From: CBDAQA01 sp965198865
GTDB lineage: Bacteria; Planctomycetota; Phycisphaerae; Tepidisphaerales; Tepidisphaeraceae
Length of the DNA stretch: 64,000 nucleotides
Direction of reading: 5' to 3'
Assembly: GCA_965198865.1 (NCBI GenBank)
Contig: CBDAQA010000022.1
Span: 124,001 to 188,000 of the forward strand
Every line of letters begins with the position of its first letter. Position 1 is the first letter of the stretch. The notes beneath the pieces were generated by a model. That model saw nothing but the letters and a program-made list of their open reading frames with translations, was not told where the DNA came from and made no database searches. Of the stretch, positions 26,702 through 35,351 are shown one piece after another. The translations under genes and the position numbers were made by a program.

Positions 26702-27019
26702 ATGCTGTTGACGAAGCACGAGAACGAGACGTTCCTGAACCAGACGGTCTACATCAGCGGGCAGGCGTTCGTCCGGTGCAGCTTTATCGCCTGCACGCTG
26801 GTGCTCCGCGAGACGGTCTACCACCTGGAGGGATGCACGTTCGAGCGGTGCAACTGGCACGTCGACTGGGTGCTGATGTGGGGCAGCCCCGAGAGCGTCC
26901 GCGAGATCAAGGCGCTGGTGCAGCTGATCGAGACGGCCCAGCAGCAGCAGCTGCCCGCCGACCAACTCGACCCGTCGCAGGTGGCGTCGCCGATCCCAGG
27001 CGGGCCGATGCTGAGGTGA
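26702..27019 (+). CDS. Small hypothetical protein (Cys-rich, pentapeptide-like)
   Basis: A 105-residue protein of unknown function. ATG 26702 has AGGAG at 26688-26692. The N-terminal half has a pentapeptide-repeat-like spacing of Phe/Cys (FVRCSFIACTLVLRE, LEGCTFERCNWHVDW). The C-terminal half is helical with a Gln run and a Pro-rich tail. It stands alone on the + strand between minus-strand genes. The RBS and protein-like composition support a real gene. Confidence 0.6.
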   Translation: MLLTKHENETFLNQTVYISGQAFVRCSFIACTLVLRETVYHLEGCTFERCNWHVDWVLMWGSPESVREIKALVQLIETAQQQQLPADQLDPSQVASPIPGGPMLR

Positions 27020-27067
27020 GTGAGCGGGGCGTGGGAACGCGCGGCAGCGCCGTGAGCTACGGCGCGG

Positions 27068-27718
27068 TCACATCTTGAACGCGCCGTAAAATGCGTCGTT
27101 CTCGCCGGACTGTTCCCACCTGTCGCCGATCACGCCGGCGGTGTAGGCGGCGCGCTCGGCGTAGCCGACCTTGCGGTGGGACAGCGGGACCAGCGGGGCG
27201 TACCAGACGTTGCTAGGCTGGCTACAGCAGGCGTCATTCGGCATCGGCTGAACGCTCAGTTCCGCCCCGGCGGTCTTGACGTGGTAGGCCTTCCCGTCCT
27301 TCTGGAACGAGACGGGCAACCGTCGGACGGCCATCACCGGGCCCAACTGGGCCGACTCCTTCGACCGCAACAGATCCGCAAACGCGGCCATCTGCGCCGG
27401 CGTTCCGTCGACGGTCAGTTCTGACCGTCGCACGGCGGCCACTTCAGCGAGATTGTCGTCGCACGAGACGGCGGCGACGGCCGAGACGCCGGCGAGGTCG
27501 GTCCCCTTCCACTGGCCCGATGCGACGTGCCACGCGAGGACGGCGTCGCGGCCGGTCGTGACGCGCTCGGCGTTGTAGTGGCACGCGCCGGCGAAGACGC
27601 TGGCCGTGCGGGCCTCGACGTAGTCGCCGGTGATCGCCGTGGTGACGACGGGCGTCGGCGCGGGCGAGCGGGCGGCGGACAGGCAGGCGAGCGACAGCAG
27701 GGCGAATTTGACATTCAT
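27068..27718 (-). CDS. DUF1326-like secreted protein
   Basis: A 216-residue protein with a short signal-like N-terminus (MNVKFALLSLACLSAARS). Its body (GDYVEARTASVFAGACHYNA then ERVTTGRDAVLAWHVASG and GQWKGTDLAGVSAVAAVS) follows the DUF1326 pattern by eye. Function is unknown. Conserved Cys residues (ACHYN, SCDDN, ACC) suggest metal or disulfide chemistry. It is followed upstream by a small Cys-rich gene and then the aldehyde oxidoreductase operon on the same strand, so it could be the operon's tail. Confidence 0.65.
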   Translation of the reverse strand: MNVKFALLSLACLSAARSPAPTPVVTTAITGDYVEARTASVFAGACHYNAERVTTGRDAVLAWHVASGQWKGTDLAGVSAVAAVSCDDNLAEVAAVRRSELTVDGTPAQMAAFADLLRSKESAQLGPVMAVRRLPVSFQKDGKAYHVKTAGAELSVQPMPNDACCSQPSNVWYAPLVPLSHRKVGYAERAAYTAGVIGDRWEQSGENDAFYGAFKM

Positions 27719-27735
27719 GGGTTGCTCCACCAGTT

Positions 27736-27957
27736 TTACGCCACGTCGGGCAGGCCGGATCGGTAACAGCTTCGGCCGGGGGTACACCGCTCGGGGGCGA
27801 CGAACAGGCCATCGGGGCCTACGGGCTGCTGCGTGTCGAAGCACCAGCAGTGACCGCTGGGATCGTAGTAGTGCTCCGGCTCGGATGGGATCACGTCGAG
27901 CATGAAATATTTCTTGCTCCGCAGCTCGCCGCAGAAGGGAGTGGGGATGGTGGACAT
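27736..27957 (-). CDS. Small Cys/His-containing hypothetical protein
   Basis: 73 residues: an N-terminal FCGELRSKKYFMLD, a central EHYYDPSGHCWCFDTQQ and a C-terminal ERCTPGRSCYRS. The Cys/His spacing suggests a small metal-binding or disulfide-bonded protein. It sits 17 bases before the DUF1326-like gene and 39 bases after the FAD-subunit stop, on the same strand, which supports co-transcription. I do not recognise a family. Confidence 0.6.
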   Translation of the reverse strand: MSTIPTPFCGELRSKKYFMLDVIPSEPEHYYDPSGHCWCFDTQQPVGPDGLFVAPERCTPGRSCYRSGLPDVA

Positions 27958-27996
27958 ACAGATGACCTCTGTTCCAGCCGCGCGTTTCCGGGCCGT

Positions 27997-28989
27997 CTAA
28001 ACGGCGGCCAATTTCGCCAGCGCCCGCCGCACCAGCGTCTGGGTCAGCGGGACCTTGTACCCGTTCTTGGCCAGTGGCTTGGCCCCATCGGTCGACAGCC
28101 GGGCCGCCTCGGCGATGGTCGGTTCGTCCAGCGGCTTGCCGGCCAGGAACGCCTCGGCCTTCTCGCACCGCCACGGGATCGGGGCGACGCCGCCGAGGAC
28201 CAGGCTGACCTTGCCGGGCGAGACGACGGCGGCGACGGACGACATGGCGAAGTCGAGGCTCTCGCGCTCCTTGAACTTGTGGTACGTCGAGCGACCGGCG
28301 GGCGGGGGCAGGACCACCTCAGTGATGACCTCGCCGCCGCCGAGCACCGTTTCGGTGCGGACCGAGCCGTCGGCGGGCAGGTGGAACAGCTTGGCGATTG
28401 GGATCGTCCGCGGCCCGGCGGGCCCGGTGACGCTCACGGTCGCGCCCAGCGCGGTCAGCATCGGCGCCAGGTCCGACGGGTGGACGATCACGCACGGCCC
28501 GTCGGTGTCGAAGATGGCGTGGTACTTGTTCTCGCCGGGCTTGGCGTAGCACTCGGTCCCGCCCTTCTTCAGGCAGTTGACGCCGTCCAGGCGGAAGTAC
28601 CAGCACCGGGGCCGCTGGCCCAGGTTGCCACCGACGGTGCCCAGGTTGCGGATCTGCGGGGTGGCCACGCTGTGCGCGGCCTCGACCAGCCCCGGGTAGT
28701 TCTTGGCGACGGTGGAGTCGCCGATCAGCTGCGTGAGCGTGACCAGCGCGCCGATGCGGACGCCCCCGTCGGGCGCGGGGGCGATGCCGTTCAGGCCGGT
28801 GATGGTCTTCAGGTTCACCACCCGCATCGGACGGGTGATGTAGGCCTTGAGGGTGGTGTGCAGGTCCTGTCCGCCGCCGATCGGGCGTGGATGTTCATCG
28901 ACGTCGACCGTCTCCTGCTCGACCGCAGGGATCAGCAGCTTGACCGCGTCGTCCACGCTGGCGGCGTTGGCCCACTCGAATGACTTCAT
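27997..28989 (-). CDS. paoB: Aldehyde oxidoreductase FAD-binding subunit (PaoB/YagS type)
   Basis: A 330-residue FAD subunit of the xanthine dehydrogenase family. FAD-site elements are PIGGGQDLHTTLK and ATPQIRNLGTVGGNLGQR. It carries the extra cysteine loop RCWYFRLDGVNC plus LKKGGTECY (C-x9-C-x7-C), which in E. coli PaoB binds a [4Fe-4S] cluster. That marks this as the PaoABC type rather than ordinary xanthine dehydrogenase. ATG 28989 starts the family sequence; the frame beyond it is an inverted-repeat cassette. It should relay electrons from the Fe-S subunit to FAD and an acceptor. Confidence 0.88.
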   Translation of the reverse strand: MKSFEWANAASVDDAVKLLIPAVEQETVDVDEHPRPIGGGQDLHTTLKAYITRPMRVVNLKTITGLNGIAPAPDGGVRIGALVTLTQLIGDSTVAKNYPGLVEAAHSVATPQIRNLGTVGGNLGQRPRCWYFRLDGVNCLKKGGTECYAKPGENKYHAIFDTDGPCVIVHPSDLAPMLTALGATVSVTGPAGPRTIPIAKLFHLPADGSVRTETVLGGGEVITEVVLPPPAGRSTYHKFKERESLDFAMSSVAAVVSPGKVSLVLGGVAPIPWRCEKAEAFLAGKPLDEPTIAEAARLSTDGAKPLAKNGYKVPLTQTLVRRALAKLAAV

Positions 28990-29006
28990 CTGAGCACCTT
29001 CAAAGG

Positions 29007-29090
29007 GAGTGCAGAATGGTGAGTTTAGAGTGAGCATTCACCGATGACGCTCTTCCGTTCTGCACCCCGCACTCATCACCCTGCACTTGC
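29007..29090. repeat. Intergenic inverted-repeat cassette, GTGCAGAATGATGAG family, copy 2
   Basis: The left arm GAGTGCAGAATGGTGAG plus TTTAGAGTGAG and right arm CTGCACCCCGCACTCATCAC plus CCTGCACTT are complementary. It separates the large and FAD subunit genes inside one operon. It is the same family as 21030-21112. Confidence 0.7.
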
Positions 29091-29101
29091 GCGGTCCCGC
29101 T

Positions 29102-31336
29102 TCACGCCTTCGCCAAGAGCCCCATGAGGATCTTGTCCGGCGTGATGGGCAGCTCGCGCACGCGGACGCCGCAGGCGTTGTAGACGGCGTTGGCGACCGC
29201 GCCGACGCCGGGGATGTTGGCCGGCTCGGCGATGCCGATCACCTGTTGGCGCGGGTCGCCGTCGTCGATCACCGGGATCAGCTCGCCGATCTCGAGCGCG
29301 CCGCACAGCTTGTAGTCGCCGAAGCCGGGGTTGAGCATCACGCCCAGGCCGGGGTCCATGGCCCGGCCCTCGTACAGGGCCATGCCGATCGACTGGATCA
29401 TGCCGCCGTTGATCTGGCTCTCGGTGGCCAGCCGGTTCAGGATCAGGCCACCGTCCTGAACGTGGCACATGCGGACGACCTTCACGTGGCCCGTCCCGGT
29501 GTCGACCTCCACCTCGGCGAAGCTGGCGCCATGCGCCCCGTTGCCGCTGAGGCCGAGCTTCCACTCGCCGCGGACGCTGAGCCCTGCCGCCGGCAGGGCG
29601 GCGCAGGCCTGCTTCCAGGTGAGGGTCTTGCCGCCGCCGATCACGTTGCCCTCGCCGAACGACACCTTCGCGTGGTCGTCCACGCCCAGCAGCGGGGCGA
29701 CGCGCTTGGCCATCTCGACGCGGGCGTTGACGGCGGCGTCCTTCACGGCCGGGGCGAGCGACGCGGCCGTGGTCGACCCACCGCTGGCGTTAGCGTTGCC
29801 CAGCTTCGTGCTGCCGATCTTCTCCGACACGTCGGCCATGCCCAGGCCCAGCTCCTCGGCCACGATCGCCTTGACGTAGGTGCGCGTGCCGGTGCCCAGG
29901 TCCTGCGTGCCGCACATGGCGGTCACGGCACCGTCCCTGCCTACCGTGACTGTCACCTCACACTGCGCACGACCTCCCCCGTTCCACGCCCCGATTCCGC
30001 AGCCGAACCCACGCTTCACCGGTCCGGCGTCCGATCCGGCCTTCGGATTGCGCCGGTGCCAGCCGATCACCTCTGCCCCCTTGTCCAGCTGCCGGCCGTG
30101 CGCGACCGGCGCGTTGGCGTTTCGCTTGCGGAACTCGACCGGGTCCATGCCGATCTTCTCCGCCAGCTCGTCCATCAGCGACTCGATGGCGAACGACGCC
30201 TGCGGGAACCCCGGGGCCCGCATGGCGACGCTGCTGTCCTCGTTCGTGTGGACGGTGGCGAACGTCTGGAACGCGCGGGCGTCGTCCTTGCCGGGAACCC
30301 TGTGGCCCTGGTCGTCGCGCGGCCGGCCGTACTGGTAGGGCTGGGCGCCGATGTTCCCGCCGCCGATGCCGCTCAGGCCGAACTGCTCGGCGTGGCAGGC
30401 GATCAGGTTGCCCTCCTTGTCGACGCCGGCCTTGAACCGCTGGATCGAACCGGGCCCGTTGCCGGCCATCAGGAACTCGTCGGTCCGGGTGAGCATCATC
30501 TTGACCGGCCGGCCGAGCTTCTTGCTCAGCTTGCAGCCCCACACGCCGGGCGCGCCGATGCTGAACTTGCTGCCGAACCCGCCGCCCATGTACTGGACGA
30601 TGCCCGTCACGTTGCTCTCGTCCAGTTCCAGTGCCTTGGCCGAGTCGCCGGGGATGCTGAACGTGCCCTGGGTGGAGCAGTAGACGGTCGCCCTGTCGCC
30701 GCCGCGGAAGTCGACGGTGACGCCGTGGCTCTCCAGGCAGCAGTGGTGCAGGATCGGCGTGCGGTACTCGGCCTCCACGACGGCCGCGGCGGTGGCGAGG
30801 ACCGCATCCACGGCGGCGGCGTTGCCCTGCGACTTCCCGGCGCGGCCGCCCTCGGGGAACACCTTCGGCGAACCTGGTCTCATCGCGTCATCGGCGGTCA
30901 CCACGTTCGGCAACACGTCGTAGCTGACGACGACCGCCCGAGCGGCGTCCTCGGCCGCCTCGACCGTCTCCGCCGCCACGGCCGCGACGGCCTCGCCCGC
31001 GTACCGGACGGTCCGGCCCATCGCGATCGGCAGCACGGCCAGCACGCCGGGCAGTTTTTCCGCCGCTGTCGTGTCGATGCCGGTGACGTTCGCATGGGCA
31101 TGGGGCGAGGTGACGAACCGGCCATGGGCCATGCCGGGGAGCTTCACGTCGTAGGTGTAGATCGCGGTGCCGGTCGTCTTGGCCGGCCCGTCCGCGCGGG
31201 GCAGCCGCGAGTTCAGCAGGCGGTGTCCGTCGTTCGGCCCCCACGTGGGGTTATCGCCGTTGTCGTCCACCTCGATCTCGACCTCGGTCGGGACGCCGTT
31301 CACGACCTTGGGAACTTTGATCAGCTTCTTCGGCAT
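29102..31336 (-). CDS. paoC: Aldehyde oxidoreductase molybdenum-binding catalytic subunit (PaoC/YagR type)
   Basis: A 744-residue catalytic subunit. It has the small N-terminal domain and then Mo-pterin binding blocks (QYMGGGFGSKFSIGAPG, MRAPGFPQASFAIESLMDEL, FGCGIGAWNGGG, GSTTAASLAPAV). Near residue 700 is GIAEPANIPGVGA, where the Glu corresponds to the catalytic base of the family. It should oxidise aldehydes or aromatic substrates to acids. No Tat signal is present, so it is presumably exported bound to the 2Fe-2S subunit. Substrate is not predictable. Confidence 0.9.
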   Translation of the reverse strand: MPKKLIKVPKVVNGVPTEVEIEVDDNGDNPTWGPNDGHRLLNSRLPRADGPAKTTGTAIYTYDVKLPGMAHGRFVTSPHAHANVTGIDTTAAEKLPGVLAVLPIAMGRTVRYAGEAVAAVAAETVEAAEDAARAVVVSYDVLPNVVTADDAMRPGSPKVFPEGGRAGKSQGNAAAVDAVLATAAAVVEAEYRTPILHHCCLESHGVTVDFRGGDRATVYCSTQGTFSIPGDSAKALELDESNVTGIVQYMGGGFGSKFSIGAPGVWGCKLSKKLGRPVKMMLTRTDEFLMAGNGPGSIQRFKAGVDKEGNLIACHAEQFGLSGIGGGNIGAQPYQYGRPRDDQGHRVPGKDDARAFQTFATVHTNEDSSVAMRAPGFPQASFAIESLMDELAEKIGMDPVEFRKRNANAPVAHGRQLDKGAEVIGWHRRNPKAGSDAGPVKRGFGCGIGAWNGGGRAQCEVTVTVGRDGAVTAMCGTQDLGTGTRTYVKAIVAEELGLGMADVSEKIGSTKLGNANASGGSTTAASLAPAVKDAAVNARVEMAKRVAPLLGVDDHAKVSFGEGNVIGGGKTLTWKQACAALPAAGLSVRGEWKLGLSGNGAHGASFAEVEVDTGTGHVKVVRMCHVQDGGLILNRLATESQINGGMIQSIGMALYEGRAMDPGLGVMLNPGFGDYKLCGALEIGELIPVIDDGDPRQQVIGIAEPANIPGVGAVANAVYNACGVRVRELPITPDKILMGLLAKA

Positions 31337-31360
31337 GGGTGTCTCGGGTCAGGCGATCTG

Positions 31361-31426
31361 AGTGAAAACGTGAAGACGTGAAACGTCAATATCTCGCTCA
31401 CGTCTTCACCTTTCACGTCTTCACGC
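31361..31426. repeat. Intergenic inverted-repeat cassette, GTGAAGACGTGAAAC family, copy 1
   Basis: The left arm GTGAAAACGTGAAGACGTG plus AAACGTC and right arm CGTCTTCACCTTTCACGTCT plus TCAC are complementary. It lies between the 2Fe-2S and Mo subunit genes of one operon. A second copy is at 58366-58431. Confidence 0.7.
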
Positions 31427-32057
31427 CGGCGGCAGCCAATGCCGCGTCGAACACGTGGGGGTAGGTGCCGCAGCGGCAGAAGTTGCCCTTGCAGCCCTCC
31501 TGCACCTGCTGCCGGGTGGGGTTCGGATGGTCGCGGACGAGCGCGGTGACGGTGGTGACGAACCCGCTGGTGCAGAAGCCGCACATCATGGCGTCCTTCT
31601 CGCAGAACGCCTTCTGCACGGGGCTGAGGTCGTCGGGCGTGCCGAGCCCCTCGACGGTCGTCACCCGCCGGCCGACCACGTCGATCGCCAGCACCGAGCA
31701 GCCGTAGACCGGCTGGCCATCCAGCAACACGGTGCAGGCCCCGCAGGTGCCGACGTTGCAGACCAACTTCGGGCCGGTCAGCGGCGGGTCGAGCCGGTCG
31801 CGGATCGCACTGAGCAGCGTGGTCCGCGGCTCCACCGTCAACGTCCGATCATGCCCGTTTAAGCTCAGAGTGACCGGCACCGCCCCGGCGATCACCTTAC
31901 CCGCCCCCGTCTCAGCGGGGGCCTGGGCGCGTGCATCGGGAAGTGCGGCACCGAGCAAACCGTCGGCTGCCAACGCCGCTGCGCCGACCTTCAGGAAGCT
32001 CCGCCGGCTGACACCGGGGACCGGCAGTTCGTCTTCCGCGTGAGGAGTCACGTTCAT
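31413..32057 (-). CDS. paoA: Aldehyde oxidoreductase 2Fe-2S subunit with Tat signal (PaoA/YagT type)
   Basis: A 214-residue iron-sulfur subunit. The twin-arginine signal is SRRSFLKVGAAALAADGLLG at residues 18-37, so the complex is periplasmic. Plant-type [2Fe-2S] cysteines lie in CNVGTCGAC with a later Cys (VYGCSVLA). The second, C-terminal cluster uses CGFCTSG and GNFCRCGTY. It is the first gene of the operon, followed by the catalytic and FAD subunits, the same order of export and assembly logic as E. coli paoABC. No dedicated chaperone (PaoD) is seen here. Confidence 0.9.
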   Translation of the reverse strand: MNVTPHAEDELPVPGVSRRSFLKVGAAALAADGLLGAALPDARAQAPAETGAGKVIAGAVPVTLSLNGHDRTLTVEPRTTLLSAIRDRLDPPLTGPKLVCNVGTCGACTVLLDGQPVYGCSVLAIDVVGRRVTTVEGLGTPDDLSPVQKAFCEKDAMMCGFCTSGFVTTVTALVRDHPNPTRQQVQEGCKGNFCRCGTYPHVFDAALAAAGVKT

Positions 32058-32521
32058 CTCCCGTGTGTCGATGTGCCCGTTCGCACGGCACCTTAACCCC
32101 GCAGCGGCGAGGTGGCAATCAGATTCGGCCCCGGCGACGCCCCTGATTTCACGGTTGCCAATCTTGGCACCGATCGCCCCAAGCTCCTTTGACGCACCAA
32201 TCGGTGATCCGGCCCTGATTCTCGGTCACAGGCTGCGACCGTTCTCGTCAAGCCACCGCCGGTGGGGTGGCTTGATCTTTTTCTGCCGCCTGCGACAATC
32301 CCTGCCATCGACCGTACATCGCCGGGCTTGCGGCTGCCGCGAACCTTTGGCGTCCGACGGTCGTAGCTCAGTCAAGTCAGGACGTTCGGCTTTTCGCGTC
32401 AGCTGAGAGGAACACCGCCGGAACGGTCCGCCGGGCCGGGGAGAAGTCCCCGCGCGGTCGGTCCCACCGGCCGGGGTCCGCCCCGCACGCCCCGCACGCC
32501 CCGATCCCCCGGAGAACCGGC
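32058..32521. other. Gene-free region between aldehyde oxidoreductase operon and histidine kinase
   Basis: No protein gene is supported in these 464 bases. It holds an exact TGCCAA/TTGGCA inverted repeat at 32156-32169, a strong + strand terminator at 32248-32281, and a GC-rich leader before the kinase. The terminator implies a short transcript starting between about 32060 and 32200. Confidence 0.5.
32248..32281 (+). terminator. Orphan Rho-independent terminator
   Basis: The stem TCAAGCCACC (32248-32257) pairs perfectly with GGTGGCTTGA (32266-32275) and is followed by TCTTTTT. No + strand gene ends upstream. It must stop an unannotated small RNA or premature transcripts of the kinase leader. 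Confidence 0.75.
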
Positions 32522-33667
32522 ATGCTTAGGGACGCCACGCTCGACCTTCTCAAGTACGCCTCCTACCGGCCCGTGGCCGCCGCCATCCTCGCCCGCGTCG
32601 ACACGATCATGGCACGGTGGGAGCAGTCGGTCCGCGACAAGCTCCCCGCCGCCGACCGCCTCACCATGGCCGGCCTCCGCGACGAGATGCCCGAGGTGCT
32701 GACCGAGCTCGCCCGCACGTTGGACTCAGAGGACGGCAGCCACTTCGACCTGCTCCTGCGCGCCAGCGACGGCCACGGCAAGCTCCGCTTCCACCAGAGC
32801 TACGACGTCAGCGAGCTGATGATCGAATACGGCCTGCTCCGCCCGCTGCTGCTCGACGAGGTCACCGCCCACCTCGGCCGCGACCTCTCCCCCGAAGAGT
32901 CGGCCGCCACCAACATGGGGCTCGACGCCGCCATGCGGCACAGCGTCACGCAGTTCACCGCCCACCAGCACGACCAGCTCCGCGCCCTGGCCGAGTCGCA
33001 GAGCAAGTACCTCGCGTTCCTCAGCCACGACCTCCGCGGGGGCCTGAACGGCGTGCTGCTGATGGTCGAGGTGCTCAAGCGCGAGCTGGCCGGCGAGCCC
33101 CGGTTCCACGAGTCGATGGAGGACCTCGACTCCATGCGCCGCTCGATCATGGACACGGTCGGCACCATGGACCGCTTCCTGCACGCCGAGCGGTTCCGCG
33201 CGGGCAAGGTCCAGCCCCGCCTGGCCACGCTCGACCTGCGGTACGTGCTGAAGGACGTGACGGCCTCGATCGCCTACCTGTGCAAGGACAAGGGGGTCGA
33301 CCTGCAGTTCGACATCCCCGCCGGCACGTCGGTCGTCACCGACCGCGACCTGCTCGTGCTGATCGTCCAGAACCTGGTCGGCAACGCGGTCAAGTACACC
33401 GCGGCCGGCACGACCGTCCGCCTGACCGCCACGGCCGCCCCCGAGGGTGGACCGATCACGATCGCCGTCGTCGACCACGGCCCCGGCATCGCCCCCGACC
33501 GGCTGGCCACCCTGTTCAACCCCTTCACCCGCGGCGAGACCCACGGCCAGCCCGGCGTCGGCCTCGGCCTCTCCATCGCCCGCCAGGCCGCCGAACTGTT
33601 GGGTGCCGACCTGCTCGCCGAGTCGACGCTCGGCCAGGGCGCGACGTTCTCCCTCACGCTCCGCTGA
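32522..33667 (+). CDS. Sensor histidine kinase with RsbRD-like N-terminal domain
   Basis: A 381-residue soluble kinase. Residues about 5-150 are an RsbRD_N-type helical sensor domain (ILARVDTIMARWEQSVRDKL). The HisKA dimerisation helix carries His169 (AFLSHDLRGGLNGVLLMV). The HATPase domain shows N (NLVGNAVKYTA), G1 (VVDHGPGIAPD), F (LFNPFTRGE) and G2 (GVGLGLSIARQ) boxes. There is no membrane helix, PAS or receiver domain. A response regulator is not adjacent, so this is an orphan kinase. ATG 32522 has GGAGAA upstream. Confidence 0.9.
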   Translation: MLRDATLDLLKYASYRPVAAAILARVDTIMARWEQSVRDKLPAADRLTMAGLRDEMPEVLTELARTLDSEDGSHFDLLLRASDGHGKLRFHQSYDVSELMIEYGLLRPLLLDEVTAHLGRDLSPEESAATNMGLDAAMRHSVTQFTAHQHDQLRALAESQSKYLAFLSHDLRGGLNGVLLMVEVLKRELAGEPRFHESMEDLDSMRRSIMDTVGTMDRFLHAERFRAGKVQPRLATLDLRYVLKDVTASIAYLCKDKGVDLQFDIPAGTSVVTDRDLLVLIVQNLVGNAVKYTAAGTTVRLTATAAPEGGPITIAVVDHGPGIAPDRLATLFNPFTRGETHGQPGVGLGLSIARQAAELLGADLLAESTLGQGATFSLTLR

Positions 33668-34033
33668 CCCGCTTCCTTCGGCAGCGCGCCAGCGAAGTCC
33701 CAACCAAACCGCCGGCAGCGGCGTCGCCGCGGCCGCCACGATCAACAGCGGCACCCGGCACGCGATTACCGTGTCGTCCCGCTCCAGGCTCCGGCGCCGC
33801 ACCAGTCGAGCGCCGCCCCAGGTCCACCCATGGTCGGGTCCGAACCGTTCGCCCAAGCGCCGTTCCCGCGCGTGGACGTCCACGACCAGTTGCCCAAACA
33901 CGGTGCCGACGTATACCGCCCCCGAGCGTTCGTCATGCCGGAGCAGGTCCATCGGCGGCAACGTCCAAGCCAACACGGCGAAGACCAGCATGCCCGCCGA
34001 CGCCGTCGCCACTGGAAGTCCGCCAATCTGCAT
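33654..34033 (-). pseudogene. Small membrane protein with probable frameshift
   Basis: From ATG 34033 the frame encodes a membrane helix (ASAGMLVFAVLAWTLPPMDL), a middle region and a second helix (VPLLIVAAAATPLPAVWLGL) followed by basic residues, the layout of common planctomycete two-helix proteins. In this frame there is no stop before the antisense of the kinase gene. A shift of one frame near 33690 would end it with RRKRVSGA and a stop at 33654-33656. It overlaps or abuts the end of the secreted protein gene at 34038 on the same strand. Frameshift or sequencing error is likely. Confidence 0.35.
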
Positions 34034-34037
34034 CGGG

Positions 34038-35276
34038 TCATCGCTTCGGCAACGTGAACAGCCACAGGCCCAGCGGGTTGCCGCCCACAACCTGCTGGTC
34101 GTCGACCGGCAGCACGTACCGGATTCGCATCTCCTCGGTCCCGCCGTCCTCCCGCGGCAGGTACTCGAAGAATTGCGTCGCCCGCTCGTGGCCCGGTTTG
34201 AACCGTCCGAACGTGCCGTACATCCAGTCGCCACGCGGGACGAACGGCGGCTGCAGCCAAGACCGACCGACGTACCGCTGGGGCAGCGTCGTGGCCGTGT
34301 CGGTCGCCAGGTCGTAGGTCAGCCGCGACGCGTGGGTCAGGACGACCAGGCGATGGTCCACCACGGCCCCAACGCTGGCCGGGAACCACCATGCGCTCTG
34401 CGGGAACTGGCCGTTCTCAGGCGCCGGCCGCGGGGCGGGCGCCGCGTGGACCAGCGACGGCGGGTCCGCGGCCAGCCGGCGAAACTGACCGGTGGTGGGA
34501 CTGTACTCCCACAGCCCGCTGTTCCCGGCTTGCCCCGCCGGCCAGAGCGGCGACTCGACGTAGAATACGACCCGTTTTCGCGCGCGGTCCGCCACCATGC
34601 CGCAGACGACGAAGGCGGGCCCCCCGTCGAACGGCGACGCCTGCCCGCCCCGGCCCGACAGAGCCAGCGTGCGGGTGGGTGCCGCACCGATCAGGTCGAT
34701 GTCGATCAGCCCGCCCTCCTTCGCCTGTGCCCCGACGGCCGCGTACAGATGGCCGCGGAGCTCGACCGACGCCTGGAAGTGCGGGGACGGCTGCTCGGGC
34801 GGGGTGAACACTCGGGCGGGGCCGCCGCTCAGGGGATAGCGGTCGACCCGGCCCTCGGACGTACACCAGTAGGCACCGTCATCGTCGTCCACGTCGGCAC
34901 ACAGGATGCCCGCCTGCGCGTCGATGGCGGCCTCGTGGTGGCGCTCGTCGAGATCATTCGCATCGATCCAGCCTCGCCTCACGCCCGGCGAGCCAGGCCC
35001 GCGGCAGAGGATGAGCGGCTTCGCCCCCGGCGGGGCGTCCAGGTCCAGGCGCAGCAGCTCGCGCCGCGGCTGGCTGCCGTCGGCCTCGGCCGCCAGCCCG
35101 ATCGCGTAGACGGTCCGGCCACGCAGGACCGGCCCGGCAACCCCGTAGAGGCTGAGGTCTCCGTTGGCCACATCGAGCAGCGGTTGGGTCGACTGCCACT
35201 TGACCTTGACGGCGCGAGCGGTGGTCGCGCACACCAGTATCGCCAAGGCCGTCCACGTCCCACTTCGGTTGGCCAT
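34038..35276 (-). CDS. Secreted hypothetical protein (beta-propeller-like)
   Basis: A 412-residue protein with a signal peptide (SGTWTALAILVCATTARA, cut near ARA-VK). The body has repeated strand-turn units such as GDLSLYGVAGPVLRGRTVYA, GAYWCTSEGRVDRYPLSGG, GHLYAAVGAQAKEGGL and SGLWEYSPTTGQFRRLA, suggesting a beta-propeller. No catalytic motif is evident. It appears periplasmic. The gene is followed closely by the frameshifted membrane protein on the same strand. Unknown function. Confidence 0.7.
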   Translation of the reverse strand: MANRSGTWTALAILVCATTARAVKVKWQSTQPLLDVANGDLSLYGVAGPVLRGRTVYAIGLAAEADGSQPRRELLRLDLDAPPGAKPLILCRGPGSPGVRRGWIDANDLDERHHEAAIDAQAGILCADVDDDDGAYWCTSEGRVDRYPLSGGPARVFTPPEQPSPHFQASVELRGHLYAAVGAQAKEGGLIDIDLIGAAPTRTLALSGRGGQASPFDGGPAFVVCGMVADRARKRVVFYVESPLWPAGQAGNSGLWEYSPTTGQFRRLAADPPSLVHAAPAPRPAPENGQFPQSAWWFPASVGAVVDHRLVVLTHASRLTYDLATDTATTLPQRYVGRSWLQPPFVPRGDWMYGTFGRFKPGHERATQFFEYLPREDGGTEEMRIRYVLPVDDQQVVGGNPLGLWLFTLPKR

Positions 35277-35351
35277 GATGATCCTGCTCCGATGTAACCA
35301 GCCGTCGACGACGCGGCCCAGCGGCCCGCAAACAGCATCCGGACGCCGAGC

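Noticed and set aside
29087..31381. Plus-strand frame of 764 codons opposite the molybdenum subunit
   Set aside because: Antisense shadow; the minus-strand molybdenum subunit has all family motifs.
32355..32405. tRNA-like GTAGCTCAGT sequence upstream of the kinase
   Set aside because: No acceptor or T arm can be built around it; chance D-arm match.
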